Assembly: GCA_003169895.1 (NCBI GenBank)
Contig: PNAE01000007.1
Coordinates: 124,312-188,311 of the forward strand
DNA length: 64,000 bases
From: Gemmatimonadota bacterium
GTDB lineage: Bacteria; Gemmatimonadota; Gemmatimonadetes; Gemmatimonadales; GWC2-71-9
Direction of reading: 5' to 3'
The position numbers and the translations under genes are program-made. This document shows positions 37,139 through 46,332 of the stretch, in pieces. Under the pieces are notes generated by a model. That model was not told the origin of the DNA. It made no database searches and saw nothing but the letters and a program-made list of their open reading frames with translations. Every line of letters begins with the position of its first letter. The first letter of the stretch is position 1.

Positions 37139-38407
37139 CTACCGATTCGTGGTTCTCGCCGGCAAGCCGGCGGTGCTAGCGGTCGCGCCAACCGTGACAA
37201 TAGTCTCCAGAAATTCTGAGAGCTTTCCCGCAACCCGCTCGCGCGTGAATGGTGAGTCGGCGTGCGCTGGCGCGCCGGCTGCGCCCGCGCGTGCCAGTGC
37301 GGTGATTTCGACCAGCGCCCGCTGAATCGCAATAGGGTCGTTGGGCTTTGCGAGGCGGTACACGGCGCCACTCGACTCGAGTGCCCATGCGGTGTCCCCA
37401 TCCGGCTCGGCGAGGGCGAGAATCGGACGGTTGGCGCCGATGTATTCATACGCCTTGGCTGGCACGCCGACGCGACGCCCGGCGCCGTCCATCAGCAGCA
37501 GGATTCCCGCCCGCCGCATCTCGTCCTTCGCTGTGTCGTACGATACCTGACCCTCCACGCTGACCCGACTCCTCAACTGCCGGCGCTCGGCCTCTGCCAC
37601 AATGTCGAGACGGGTCTCCGGCGTGCGTCCGACAAATCGCAAATGCCATGGCACTGCCTGCGGTGCCAACCGCTCGGCGGCGCCCATTGCATCGAGCAAA
37701 GCCCGCGGGTTGCGGCCGGCGTACAACTCCCCAGCGTGGAGAATGGTGAGCGGCTCGTTGCTGCCAGGCTGCTGGAGGCCGGCAACCGGCGGCGTGGGAT
37801 CGTACCCGTTCGGCACCATTACCATCTTGTGCGCGCAATCCGGATAGGCACGAGCCATGGCGTCGAGCGCTCGCGGGGCGTTCGCGATGATGCCGTCCGA
37901 TGCCCGCATCGTCGCGCGTTCCAGCGCGCCGCGCAGCGACGCCGATAGACCGACGGGCGGCCGTTCGTCGACCCAGCTATCCCGAAAGTCCGTAACCAGG
38001 CGGACCGGATACCGGCGCCGCAACCACTGCCCCAGGAGGTGCACGCCGTGCGGCGGTCCCGACGTCAGTATCACATCGGGTCGCTCCTGCGCGATCCATT
38101 CGTCGCACGCCCGCCGAGCCGCGAAGCACCAGATCGCGTGGGGATCGCGAACCCCGGCGAGCGTCAGCAGCCGGCGAGCGATCCCGGCGACCCGGGCGTT
38201 CGGATACTCGACGTACCGCACATGGGTGCTCGCGGGAACGTCGCCCTGCAGGCCGGGATCCACCGGCTCGTACGGTACCTCTGGACAGGCGATTACTGAG
38301 GTCGACCATCCGAACGCGGGCAGGTGGCGAACAAATCCGAGCATGCGAAAAGCGCCGCTGGCGGCGCTTGGCGGGAAGTGCAGCGAGATGAGCACGATTT
38401 TTCGCAT
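37139..38407 (-). CDS. Family 4 glycosyltransferase
   Basis: 422 residues. The N-terminal domain opens RKIVLISLHFPPSAASGAFR, with DVILTSGPPHGVHLLGQWL and VTDFRDSW, typical of GT4 transferases of capsule and O-antigen loci. The C-terminal domain has EPLTILHAGELYAGRNPRAL, LRFVGRTPE and VGVPAKAYEYIGANRPILAL. The usual E-x7-E segment is replaced by the AKAYEYIGANRP variant found in this subgroup. It is convergent with the toroid gene. A 60-codon frame ends 12 bases upstream of its start and may be the tail of a lost operon member. Confidence 0.85.
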   Translation of the reverse strand: MRKIVLISLHFPPSAASGAFRMLGFVRHLPAFGWSTSVIACPEVPYEPVDPGLQGDVPASTHVRYVEYPNARVAGIARRLLTLAGVRDPHAIWCFAARRACDEWIAQERPDVILTSGPPHGVHLLGQWLRRRYPVRLVTDFRDSWVDERPPVGLSASLRGALERATMRASDGIIANAPRALDAMARAYPDCAHKMVMVPNGYDPTPPVAGLQQPGSNEPLTILHAGELYAGRNPRALLDAMGAAERLAPQAVPWHLRFVGRTPETRLDIVAEAERRQLRSRVSVEGQVSYDTAKDEMRRAGILLLMDGAGRRVGVPAKAYEYIGANRPILALAEPDGDTAWALESSGAVYRLAKPNDPIAIQRALVEITALARAGAAGAPAHADSPFTRERVAGKLSEFLETIVTVGATASTAGLPARTTNR

Positions 38408-39343
38408 CGTTGGTCGGCCCTACCGGATCGCCCCCAGCGGCGGCTGAAATCCTTCGAGGCCGATCGACGAACCAGCGTATCCGGCAACGACGCAGCGCAG
38501 CAATCCCGTGTGGGCGACATCGCCGAGCCGAGCCTCGTGAAGCAGGTCGTGCCTCTCGCGCCAAGGCGCGACGATCGTCGGAAATGGACCTAAGCGTGGC
38601 ATTCAACGATCATCGCGGCAGCGACATCTGAAGTCAAGCAGGACAACGCCCGGCGATGTTGTCGACGCTCGGCGAGCTGGCGCGGCCTGCGAAACCTGCG
38701 CGCGCGGCGTCGACACGCGAACCGTCCCTCTGGGTGTCGGCGGATGCCAGCATCTATTCCCACAGTGGCATTCAGCAGACGACGGACACACCACTGATTC
38801 CAAGAGTACAGCATCAGAGATGTCTCGGCAAATCAGGGGTCACAGCAGTACCGCTCACAAGCAGTCTTGCATCTCTCAATACAACACAGAATGTAGGTTT
38901 GGCATAGGTGGTGGCCAGCGTGCATCATCGCTTACCCGCCGAACAACTCACTGGGGTGTTCGTGCGCCGGTGGGCGGTGGGTGCGGGCCGTTCTCGAGTG
39001 ATAATGGAAAGGTTCGCCAGCCGAGCGGACGAGACCGCCGGCCGGCTGGGCGTAGATCGGCGGCGGCGGGCACAGCAAGACCTGCTGGTGAGCGGACTCG
39101 ATGCGGCGCTCGCCGTCGGGGACCGCCGCATCCGTGGACAAGTGCAATGGTGCTCTGGTCGGTGGCCGTTTGCCGAACTCTGGCAAGAGGCATCGCGAAA
39201 AGGCGGCAGCTAGGGAAACGCGGCGATGACCCGGCTGTTCCGGCCCGTCTCTTGCCGTGAAGGTGGGAATTCGTTCGGGCACGGCAGACTGTGCCCATCG
39301 CCGTGAACGGTGCTGCAACGCGGGCCGGGAGTATGGGAGACCT
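38408..39343. other. Gene-poor region with decayed sequence
   Basis: About 935 bases without an intact gene. On the minus strand 38420-38602 reads as a plausible protein tail (LRCVVAGYAGSSIGLEG near its end) but has no upstream part. At 38722-38785 there is a fragment of the heparinase-like family. The rest shows nothing I can assign. Confidence 0.5.
38722..38785 (+). pseudogene. Fragment of a third heparinase II/III-like paralogue
   Basis: The plus strand reads SLWVSADASIYSHSGIQQTT. The two full paralogues read SFWISASANIYSHSGI followed by EQPT or VQTT at the matching place (near 19075 and 49367). Only about 21 codons can be matched; stops and unrelated sequence flank it. This is the conserved C-terminal sheet motif of the family, so it records a third copy, now lost. 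Confidence 0.7.
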
Positions 39344-40168
39344 ATGCAGGGATTGACGGTCGTGCAGGATCTGATCCGCTACCGCGAACTGCTGTTTCAG
39401 TTCGTGCGGCGAGATATCAGCCTGCGATACCGGCAGGCCATCATGGGCTTTGGGTGGGCGATTCTGCTTCCGCTGTTGACGATGGGTGCCAGCCTGGTCC
39501 TCCGGGCGGTCGCGTTCAAGGGTGGTGCCGTCGGTGCACCGCCGCTGGCGGCGCTCGCGGTCAAGGCGTGGGCGTGGGGATTCGTCGCCGGAGCGCTCAC
39601 CTTCGGAAGCCAGAGCCTGTTGAGCAACATCTCGCTCGTGACCAAGATCTACTTTCCGCGCGAAATCCTGCCGGTCGCCGCCATCCTGACCCAGTGCGTC
39701 GACGGCACCATCGGATTTTGTGTGCTAGTCATCGCACTCCCCTTTCTCGGCGCCAAGCTCGGATTGGCGGCACTCTGGTTCCCGGTATTCCTCCTGCTGC
39801 TCGTCCTGCTGGTGTCGGGTCTGGCGCTGCTGCTCGCCGCCGCCAACATCTTTTTTCGCGACGTCAAGTATATCGTGCAGGTATTTCTGACCTTCGGCAT
39901 CTTCTTCACTCCGGTGGTGTACGACCCTTCCTCGTTCCACGGACTCGCACGCGCGGCCGTCATGGCCAATCCCTTCGCCGGCATCCTTGTGGGCCTGGAC
40001 CTCGCGCTCACCCGCAACATGAACCTGGCTGCCACGCACATGGCGGGCACGCGCATCCTGTGGCAACCGACCGACCTGATCGCACCGGTCCTGGGCACGG
40101 CGATCCTGCTGGTTGCCGGCCTGGGCCTGTTCCGGCGTGGGTCCGCCTGGTTCGCGGAGGTCTACTAG
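39344..40168 (+). CDS. wzm: Polysaccharide ABC exporter, membrane subunit
   Basis: 274 residues, six predicted membrane helices, ABC-2 type. Characteristic start: LIRYRELLFQFVRRDISLRY, then GFGWAILLPLLTMGASLVLR, KIYFPREILPVAA, and the late motif FFTPVVYDP. Wzm with Wzt exports finished O-antigen or capsule chains from the cytoplasm to the periplasm. The ATG at 39344 gives the family N-terminus and has GGGAG upstream. The Wzt gene starts on the base after its stop codon. Confidence 0.92.
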   Translation: MQGLTVVQDLIRYRELLFQFVRRDISLRYRQAIMGFGWAILLPLLTMGASLVLRAVAFKGGAVGAPPLAALAVKAWAWGFVAGALTFGSQSLLSNISLVTKIYFPREILPVAAILTQCVDGTIGFCVLVIALPFLGAKLGLAALWFPVFLLLLVLLVSGLALLLAAANIFFRDVKYIVQVFLTFGIFFTPVVYDPSSFHGLARAAVMANPFAGILVGLDLALTRNMNLAATHMAGTRILWQPTDLIAPVLGTAILLVAGLGLFRRGSAWFAEVY

Positions 40169-41347
40169 GTGACGCCGCCCGGACGGATCGCGTTCGAAGA
40201 GGTCTGGAAGGAGTTCCGCAAGGGGCCCGCGCACGACTCGTTGCGCGACCTGGTTCCCGCCCTCACGCGCCGGCTGCTCACCGGGCGGAAGGACGGCGCA
40301 ACCGGCTCCAAGCGGGAGGCGTTCTGGGCGTTGCGCGACGTTTCCTTCGACGTGGTCCCAGGGCACTGCATGGGGATCATCGGCGGCAACGGAGCCGGCA
40401 AGTCGACCACCCTAAAGATCCTCACCGGCATCCTGCAGCCAACCCGGGGGCGGAGCATCCTCACCGGGCGAGTAGGATCATTGATCGAGGTCTCCGCGGG
40501 ATTTCATATGGATCTCACGGGACGGGAGAACGTGTTCCTGCAGGGCGCCATCATGGGCATGAAGCGCGACGAGATCCGGCGTCGATTCGACGAGATCGTC
40601 GACTTCTCTGGCGTGGGGGAGTTCATCGACACCCCGGTCAAGCGGTACTCGAGTGGCATGAACGCGCGATTGGGGTTCTCGATCGCCGTGCACCTCGAAC
40701 CGGACGCGCTGATTGTCGACGAAGTGCTCTCCGTCGGCGATGCCAACTTCCAGCAGCACGCCTTCGGGCGACTCAAGGAGATGGTTCGTGGGCAGATTCC
40801 CGCGGTGATCGTGACCCACCAGCTCAACCGGATTGTCGAGCTCTGCGATTCCTGCATCGTGCTCGAACGGGGTGCGGTCCGATTTCACGGTCTGCCCGAG
40901 GCGGCCGTCAGCGCCTATCTCCATGACGACAGCTCGGCGCAGCGTGTGGATCCACCGGACGCACCGCTCCGGAATCTGAGTCTCACTCCCCATTGGGATG
41001 GCGCCGTGCCGTCGGGCTCCACGCTCGAGCTCGTGATCGCTGGCGAAGTGCCCCGGGCATTGCCCGCCGACTATCGGCTCGAGCTGGCGGTGCGACGCGT
41101 CACCGACGGCACACGCATCCATGGATTCTGGCTGGAGCGCACCGGATATGAACTGCCGGCGCTCGGCCCCTTTTCCTGGCCGCTGGAATTGAAGGCGAAC
41201 CTCAACACGGGGCTCTACCAGGTGGACATCTTCCTGTACAGCCCGGTGGCCCAGCGGATAATACTGGACGGCCCGCGCGTGCTGCTGCAGGTCGAGGCCG
41301 AGCCCCCGTTCATGGGCGACGTCTACCTGGGGCTCGCCGCGCGCTAG
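40169..41347 (+). CDS. wzt: Polysaccharide ABC exporter, ATP-binding subunit with C-terminal glycan-recognition domain
   Basis: 392 residues. The ATPase part has Walker A GGNGAGKSTTLKIL, a Q-loop region near FHMDLTGRENVFLQG, the signature YSSGMNARLGFSIA, and Walker B DALIVDEVLSVGD. After about residue 255 a beta-sandwich resembling the Wzt C-terminal domain follows (NLSLTPHWDGAVPSGSTLEL, ELKANLNTGLYQVDIFLYSP). In known systems that domain binds the modified non-reducing end of the glycan and licenses export. So this glycan probably has a terminal cap. Starts at GTG immediately after wzm. Confidence 0.93.
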   Translation: MTPPGRIAFEEVWKEFRKGPAHDSLRDLVPALTRRLLTGRKDGATGSKREAFWALRDVSFDVVPGHCMGIIGGNGAGKSTTLKILTGILQPTRGRSILTGRVGSLIEVSAGFHMDLTGRENVFLQGAIMGMKRDEIRRRFDEIVDFSGVGEFIDTPVKRYSSGMNARLGFSIAVHLEPDALIVDEVLSVGDANFQQHAFGRLKEMVRGQIPAVIVTHQLNRIVELCDSCIVLERGAVRFHGLPEAAVSAYLHDDSSAQRVDPPDAPLRNLSLTPHWDGAVPSGSTLELVIAGEVPRALPADYRLELAVRRVTDGTRIHGFWLERTGYELPALGPFSWPLELKANLNTGLYQVDIFLYSPVAQRIILDGPRVLLQVEAEPPFMGDVYLGLAAR

Positions 41348-41361
41348 GCGCGCCGCCGAGC

Positions 41362-42465
41362 ATGCCCTCTCCGCTGCGAATCCTCCTCGTCGCCGGCGCC
41401 CGGCCGAACTTCATGAAGATCGCCCCGCTGATTCGCATCATACAGACGCGCATCGGCGAAGGCGCGCCACTGGCCTATCGTCTGGTCCACACGGGACAGC
41501 ACTACGACGACAGGATGTCCGCCGTCTTCTTCAACGAGTTGGGGATACCGGCGCCGGACCTCAATCTCGCCGTGGGATCGGGATCTCACGCGCGGCAAAC
41601 CGCAGACATCATGACGAAGTTCGAGGTGGTGTGCCAGCAAGAGAAGCCGGACTGGGTCGTCGTGGTCGGTGACGTCAACTCGACGATGGCTTGCAGCCTG
41701 GTTTGCGCCAAGATGGAAATCCAGATTGCGCACGTGGAAGCCGGCTTGCGGAGCTTTGACCGCACGATGCCGGAGGAGATCAACCGCCTGGTAACCGATG
41801 CGCTGGCCGACTTGTTGTTGACTCCTTCGACCGACGCCAGCGAGAATCTGAGACGTGAGGGGATACCCGAGTCGAAGGTCGAGTTCGTCGGGAACGTGAT
41901 GATCGACGCACTGGTCGCCAACCTGGAACAAGCTCGCGCCAGCACACTGCCGCACCGACTCGGGCTGCGCACCGCCGAATTTGCCTATGTGACCTTGCAC
42001 CGGCCGGCCAATGTGGACGACGCGAGCCGGCTGGCGATGATCATGGCCGAACTGCGGCGACTCTCCGACCGTCTGCCGGTGATTTTCCCGATGCATCCTC
42101 GCACCCGGAGGATGTGCGCTGAATCAGGTGTTGCGATTGAAGCGAACGCCGCCCTGAAGATTGTCGAGCCGATCGGATACCATGATTCACTGTGTCTCAC
42201 GGAAAACGCCCGGCTGGTGCTGACCGATTCGGGAGGGCTGCAGGAGGAAAGCACCTACTTCAGGACACCATGCCTGACGCTTCGTCCCAATACCGAGCGC
42301 CCGGTCACGGTGACCCTCGGCAGCAACAAGTTGACGAGCGTGGAGCGCCTCGCCACGGACATCGATGACCTGCTCGCGCGCGATGCCAGGTTCGGAAGCA
42401 TCCCACCGCTGTGGGACGGCCATACGGCAGAGCGGATTCTCGACAGTATGCTTGCACACGCGTGA
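41362..42465 (+). CDS. wecB: UDP-N-acetylglucosamine 2-epimerase (non-hydrolysing)
   Basis: 367 residues. Interconverts UDP-GlcNAc and UDP-ManNAc in the cytoplasm, feeding surface polysaccharide synthesis. Family motifs: ILLVAGARPNFMKIAPL at the start, HTGQHYDDRMS, VVVVGDVNSTMA, HVEAGLRSFDRTMPEEINR, VTLHRPANVDD and LTDSGGLQEES. The length is normal. It follows wzt by 14 bases and likely ends that operon. No UDP-ManNAc dehydrogenase (wecC) is in the window. Confidence 0.92.
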   Translation: MPSPLRILLVAGARPNFMKIAPLIRIIQTRIGEGAPLAYRLVHTGQHYDDRMSAVFFNELGIPAPDLNLAVGSGSHARQTADIMTKFEVVCQQEKPDWVVVVGDVNSTMACSLVCAKMEIQIAHVEAGLRSFDRTMPEEINRLVTDALADLLLTPSTDASENLRREGIPESKVEFVGNVMIDALVANLEQARASTLPHRLGLRTAEFAYVTLHRPANVDDASRLAMIMAELRRLSDRLPVIFPMHPRTRRMCAESGVAIEANAALKIVEPIGYHDSLCLTENARLVLTDSGGLQEESTYFRTPCLTLRPNTERPVTVTLGSNKLTSVERLATDIDDLLARDARFGSIPPLWDGHTAERILDSMLAHA

Positions 42466-42998
42466 GGGATTCAGCTCGCGAATCCGCGTGCGCAGGGACG
42501 TCTGGTCCTTCGCCTGGCTCCCTCTTCGACGCCTTGCCGGCCTTGTCTTGGAGTTTGAACGGGGTTCTCCAGGAGCTGGACCCGCGGCGGCCGGCGCGGA
42601 CCGGGGCATAGGCGTTAGAATACGATTCTGACTGGCCGGTTTCGTGCCGGCCAAGGATGCGCCAATTGAGACAGTTGCACTGGGAAATATTCTTATTCTA
42701 ATGCCTATGTCCGCCGCGCCCGGCGGCCCAAATCACGTCTGATTAGACGGAAAGACGCGTCGGGCTCCTCGTTGCGGCGATTCGATCGAACCACTGATCG
42801 GCCCAGTTCGCTCGGTGGGCGAACGGCGGTTCGGTACCCCGCCGCCATAACTGACCCGATCGTTCCACTGGTGCTGCCCATAGGCTTCCGTTTCCAGGCG
42901 AAATCACCGCGGGCGGGGCGGTACGCCAGCCGCGGTGACAATTGCGCTCTGCGGCTAGCGTGTGGTGCAATAGACTAGTGAACTGGAGGACCTGCAGG
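42466..42998. other. Intergenic region with a hairpin and AT-rich patch
   Basis: No gene over ~530 bases. A 7-bp hairpin, TGGCCGG/CCGGCCA at 42633-42639 and 42647-42653, may end the wecB operon. An AT-rich patch follows at about 42660-42712. Confidence 0.45.
42666..42693 (+). promoter_or_regulatory. Possible sigma-70-type promoter in an AT-rich patch
   Basis: TTGAGA (42666-42671) and TATTCT (42688-42693) are 16 bases apart, within an AT-rich stretch that stands out from the GC-rich surroundings. It would leave a ~300-base leader before the ATP-grasp gene. Based on sequence fit only. Confidence 0.25.
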
Positions 42999-44120
42999 AT
43001 GCCACAAGTGCTGGCGGCGGCCAAGAACGCTCTCCGCGCCGGACGGGACCATCTCTTATACAAGGCGAAGCGAGCCGCCATCGAAAGGGACTGGAAGGCG
43101 CGCTTTCGGAGAATTTACAGTCTTCACCCCGAATACCGCACGCCAGCCCAGCCGGAATTGGAGCGCCAACACGCCGCCTACTGGAAGCGCTTCGGCAAGG
43201 TGAGACTGGACACGCTGCGCGTTTGTTATAACATCGCCCACAAGGGCGACTACCGTATCGTCCCCGAGGAGATCCAGGCCTCGACGCTGGAGCGGTGCCT
43301 CAATGCGGGGATCTTCCCCCAATTGCTGGGCCATAAGGGTTTCTACGAGCGGCTGTACGGCTCGATATTTCCCCACGTTTTCTTTCAATGCCTCGAGGGA
43401 CTTGTGGTAGGTTCCGACCTCCGCCCGATCGATGCTTCCGCGCTTGCCGCTCTGCTCAAGCGGCTCCCCTACCCGGTGGTCTTCAAGCCGAGCATCGACT
43501 CCAGCGGCGGCCGTGGCCTCGTATTCCCACGCGATGCCGAAGAGCTCTCCGCGCTGCTCGGCACCCAGCCGAACTTTGTCGTCCAGGAGACACTGCTCCA
43601 ACATCCGTTCTTCAGTGATTACAATCCGTCCTGCCTCAACACGTTGCGCGTTTACGTCTACCGCTCGGTGCGAGACGAGAGCTACCACGTTCTCAACGTC
43701 ACGGCTCGCTTCGGCCGCGGCGGCTCGCTCGATAACGAGACCGCCGGTGGCATCGTGGCTTCCGTGGACTCAGAGGGCCGGTTCCGCGGCTATGCTCTGG
43801 ACAAATACGGCGAGAAATTTATCGCGCACCCCGATAGTGGGCTTCCCTTCGAACAGAGCCGCCAGATTCCCAAATACGCAGACCTGATCGAATGCGCCAC
43901 GCATCTAGCGGCCTCTATTCCGCTCCTGCGCTTAATTGGCTTCGACTTCTGTCTGCAACAGGACCTCAACTGGCGCTGCATCGAGATCAACAGCGTCAGT
44001 TCCACAATCCGTTTTGCCCAGTATCACGGCGAGCCGTTTTTCGGCCCCTTCACCGACGAGGTCATCGAATACTGTCTCCGCCATCCACACTTCGACAGGG
44101 TTACATCGATGGCTTACTAA
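42999..44120 (+). CDS. Sugar-transfer-associated ATP-grasp protein
   Basis: 373 residues. The central region has ATP-grasp features: YPVVFKPSIDSSGGRGLVF (Lys and Gly-rich loop), NFVVQETLLQHP, LNTLRVYVYRS and WRCIEINSVSS with metal-binding Glu and Asn. This resembles the family called sugar-transfer-associated ATP-grasp, found in capsule and teichuronate loci. Members are thought to form an amide or ester bond between a carboxylate and a sugar or lipid. A strong GGAGGA at 42985-42990 supports the start at 42999. The GT4 gene follows two bases after the stop. Confidence 0.75.
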   Translation: MPQVLAAAKNALRAGRDHLLYKAKRAAIERDWKARFRRIYSLHPEYRTPAQPELERQHAAYWKRFGKVRLDTLRVCYNIAHKGDYRIVPEEIQASTLERCLNAGIFPQLLGHKGFYERLYGSIFPHVFFQCLEGLVVGSDLRPIDASALAALLKRLPYPVVFKPSIDSSGGRGLVFPRDAEELSALLGTQPNFVVQETLLQHPFFSDYNPSCLNTLRVYVYRSVRDESYHVLNVTARFGRGGSLDNETAGGIVASVDSEGRFRGYALDKYGEKFIAHPDSGLPFEQSRQIPKYADLIECATHLAASIPLLRLIGFDFCLQQDLNWRCIEINSVSSTIRFAQYHGEPFFGPFTDEVIEYCLRHPHFDRVTSMAY

Positions 44121-44122
44121 AC

Positions 44123-45184
44123 ATGGCCCGGATCTTTCACGTGTTGGACACGCTCGGCATCGGCGGAGCCGAGAACATGATCGCCTGCCTGGCCCGCTGG
44201 CAGGCGAGCGAGGGTCATGCCGTGCATGTCCATGGCGCGAACGGCGGCGGCCCCATCGCCGACCGGCTGCACGCCATGCAGGTGCCGGTCACCTGGAGCG
44301 CGAGCCCTCATTATGCGCCCGCTCTGTGGGCCCTCTACCGCCAGATTCGCATCTTCTCGCCGGACGTAGTCCACTGCCACAACATTGTTCCGACCCTGCT
44401 TGGAACCATTGCTGGCCGGCTCGCTGGCGTAAAATGCCTGGTCACGACCCGCCACGGCCCGCGCACCCGGAGCGAGAAAGCCGAGCGCCGCTACTGGCTC
44501 GCGGCCCGCTGGCACCGCCACGTGGTTGCCGTCTCCGAAATCACACGCGCCGACATCGCCGGCAGCCGTTTCGCCGATCCTTCGAAATTGGTCACGATTT
44601 CCACCGCCGCGGACCGGCCCGACACCACTCCGCCCCCTGACGCACCGCCGCGCCATGGATTTACGCTCGTCTCGGTCGGCCGCCTGGTGCAGGAGAAGAG
44701 CTACGAAACCCTGCTTGAGGCCCTCCTTCTCGCCCGGGCCGAGGCCCCGGACGTACACCTCTGGTTGGTAGGCGACGGAGTTGAGCGTGCCGCGCTTGAG
44801 CAGCGGGCCCACGCTCTCCACCTGGACGAGCATGTGCTCTTTCTCGGCGCCCGCTCTAACGTCGGATACTGGCTGCAACACGCTGATCTATTCGTGATGT
44901 CCTCCACATCCGAGGGCTTACCGGTCTCTCTGCTTGAAGCCTTTGCCATGGAACGGGCCGTCGTAGCCACCGATGCCGGTGGCATCCCCGACGCGGTCGA
45001 AGGTGCGCAGGCCGGCCTGATCGTGCCCAGCCGCGATCCACGCGCCCTTGCTGCAGCGATCCTGCGCCTCAAGCGGGACCCCGACGAGCGCCGTCTGTTG
45101 GAACTCAACGCCCGCCGCGCGTACGAAGACCGCTTCTCCATCGCCCGCATGGGACGTGCGTATCAGCGGCTTTATGGACTTTAG
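44123..45184 (+). CDS. Family 4 glycosyltransferase
   Basis: 353 residues. It opens MARIFHVLDTLGIGGAENMI with the GG loop. Next come PDVVHCHNIVPTLLGTI, TLVSVGRLVQEKSYETLLEA at the start of the nucleotide-binding domain, LWLVGDGVE, and SEGLPVSLLEAFAMERAVVA with the E-x7-E pair. It belongs with the ATP-grasp gene, two bases upstream. Its product converges with the PP-loop gene pair. Confidence 0.88.
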   Translation: MARIFHVLDTLGIGGAENMIACLARWQASEGHAVHVHGANGGGPIADRLHAMQVPVTWSASPHYAPALWALYRQIRIFSPDVVHCHNIVPTLLGTIAGRLAGVKCLVTTRHGPRTRSEKAERRYWLAARWHRHVVAVSEITRADIAGSRFADPSKLVTISTAADRPDTTPPPDAPPRHGFTLVSVGRLVQEKSYETLLEALLLARAEAPDVHLWLVGDGVERAALEQRAHALHLDEHVLFLGARSNVGYWLQHADLFVMSSTSEGLPVSLLEAFAMERAVVATDAGGIPDAVEGAQAGLIVPSRDPRALAAAILRLKRDPDERRLLELNARRAYEDRFSIARMGRAYQRLYGL

Positions 45185-45224
45185 CGAATGGGATGAACGA
45201 ACTATCCGCAGAGCGCTGCGCCGC

Positions 45225-46331
45225 TCAACTCCCGAACGCGCCCAGCAGCGACCGCTTGATTTCTCCGGCGAAGCGGTGGCGCTGCCAGCGCTGCAATGAC
45301 GCTCGGAGCGCCTTGGCGGCACCGGTATCGCCGCGCTCGAGCGCCAGCGCGAGCGCCTCTTCGACGAAACATGCCTCACTGCGGTCCAATGGGCGCAAAT
45401 GCGCCAGCGGTCGCAGACTCGTAAGCGGCGGGAAGGCTCGGCTCTCGAGACCCAGAATACGCAGCAGCACCATGGTGCGCAGGCACTTCTCGCACTCGCC
45501 GCAGTTGTAGCCGCGATCCTGCCAGCAGACACGCAACACGTCGAGAACGCCGGGTACAGCAGCGATCGCGGCCAGTTTCTGCCAGCGCTTTGCCTCCCGG
45601 CCGTGATGCACGACAGCGGTCGTGTCGCTCGACCAGAGCGGGTCGGTCAACGGGTGCGAACCATCGGCCCAGAGTTCACGCCAGGTGTGTCCCGCCGCAA
45701 CCACCACCGTACCGGCGCCCAGGACATGACCCATCGCAGCCAGACCGGCGCCGAAATACGTCCCCCACGGAATCCCGAACGCGTGCCCGACGAAGCGCGC
45801 GTTGGTGGCAATCGGCACCAGCGGCACCTCGCGGTCAGCGAGCCAGGCAGCGTTGCGGGTGTACGCCTCGTCCCAGACCGGGTTGGCGAGCTGCATGTCG
45901 ATGCCGCGCGAAAAGACCCCGTGACTAATCCGCTGCCTGGCGTGCAGCATGGTGTAAAACCCGTCGATTCCGCCGGAAAAAAATGAAACGACACTCGAAG
46001 CCCTGGGTCCCGGAGCGGCCGAAACGGCGTGGACCGGAACGATCCGGAATGGCTGCCGCAGCGCGGGTCCCCAGAGGCGAAACACCGCCTGAATCCGCTC
46101 CAGGTTGTCGAGCAGCGCAGGAGAAACGGGAAGCTCGTCGTCGAGTTGAAGCGGTATACCCAGACGCATCGCGGGAAGGAGTGCAGCGATCGCGAACGGA
46201 TCACCAGACAGGCGTGTCGGCCAGGCTCCCGGCACGCGGAACCACAGCCGCTGGTCCCCCACTGAAGCGGACAGCTCCTGTTCACCTGTCGCGGTGTGAT
46301 CGATGCGGGCGCCGCTGATGCGTAGCGTCAT
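45225..46331 (-). CDS. QueC/ExsB-like PP-loop ATP pyrophosphatase (second of a pair)
   Basis: 368 residues. A ~110-residue N-terminal domain of unknown type is followed by a PP-loop nucleotide-binding domain with SFFSGGIDGFYTML. Near the C-terminus a zinc-type cluster reads YNCGECEKCLRTM. N-type ATP pyrophosphatases with this SGG-x-D loop and C-x2-C-x2-C cluster adenylate a carboxyl or carbonyl before amide or nitrile formation. The start at 46331, found by alignment with its upstream paralogue, follows that gene's stop after one base. A longer frame to 46481 would overlap it. Neither is a full QueC, which is about 230 residues. The substrate is unknown. Confidence 0.75.
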   Translation of the reverse strand: MTLRISGARIDHTATGEQELSASVGDQRLWFRVPGAWPTRLSGDPFAIAALLPAMRLGIPLQLDDELPVSPALLDNLERIQAVFRLWGPALRQPFRIVPVHAVSAAPGPRASSVVSFFSGGIDGFYTMLHARQRISHGVFSRGIDMQLANPVWDEAYTRNAAWLADREVPLVPIATNARFVGHAFGIPWGTYFGAGLAAMGHVLGAGTVVVAAGHTWRELWADGSHPLTDPLWSSDTTAVVHHGREAKRWQKLAAIAAVPGVLDVLRVCWQDRGYNCGECEKCLRTMVLLRILGLESRAFPPLTSLRPLAHLRPLDRSEACFVEEALALALERGDTGAAKALRASLQRWQRHRFAGEIKRSLLGAFGS

Positions 46332-46332
46332 G

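Noticed and set aside
38908-39213. Small protein-coding gene in the gene-poor region
   Set aside because: Arg/Ala/Gly-rich, no ribosome site, no recognisable motif; the opposite frames are just as open.
39310-40926. Alternative long ORF across wzm and wzt
   Set aside because: It spans two well-supported genes in another frame and has no motif of its own.
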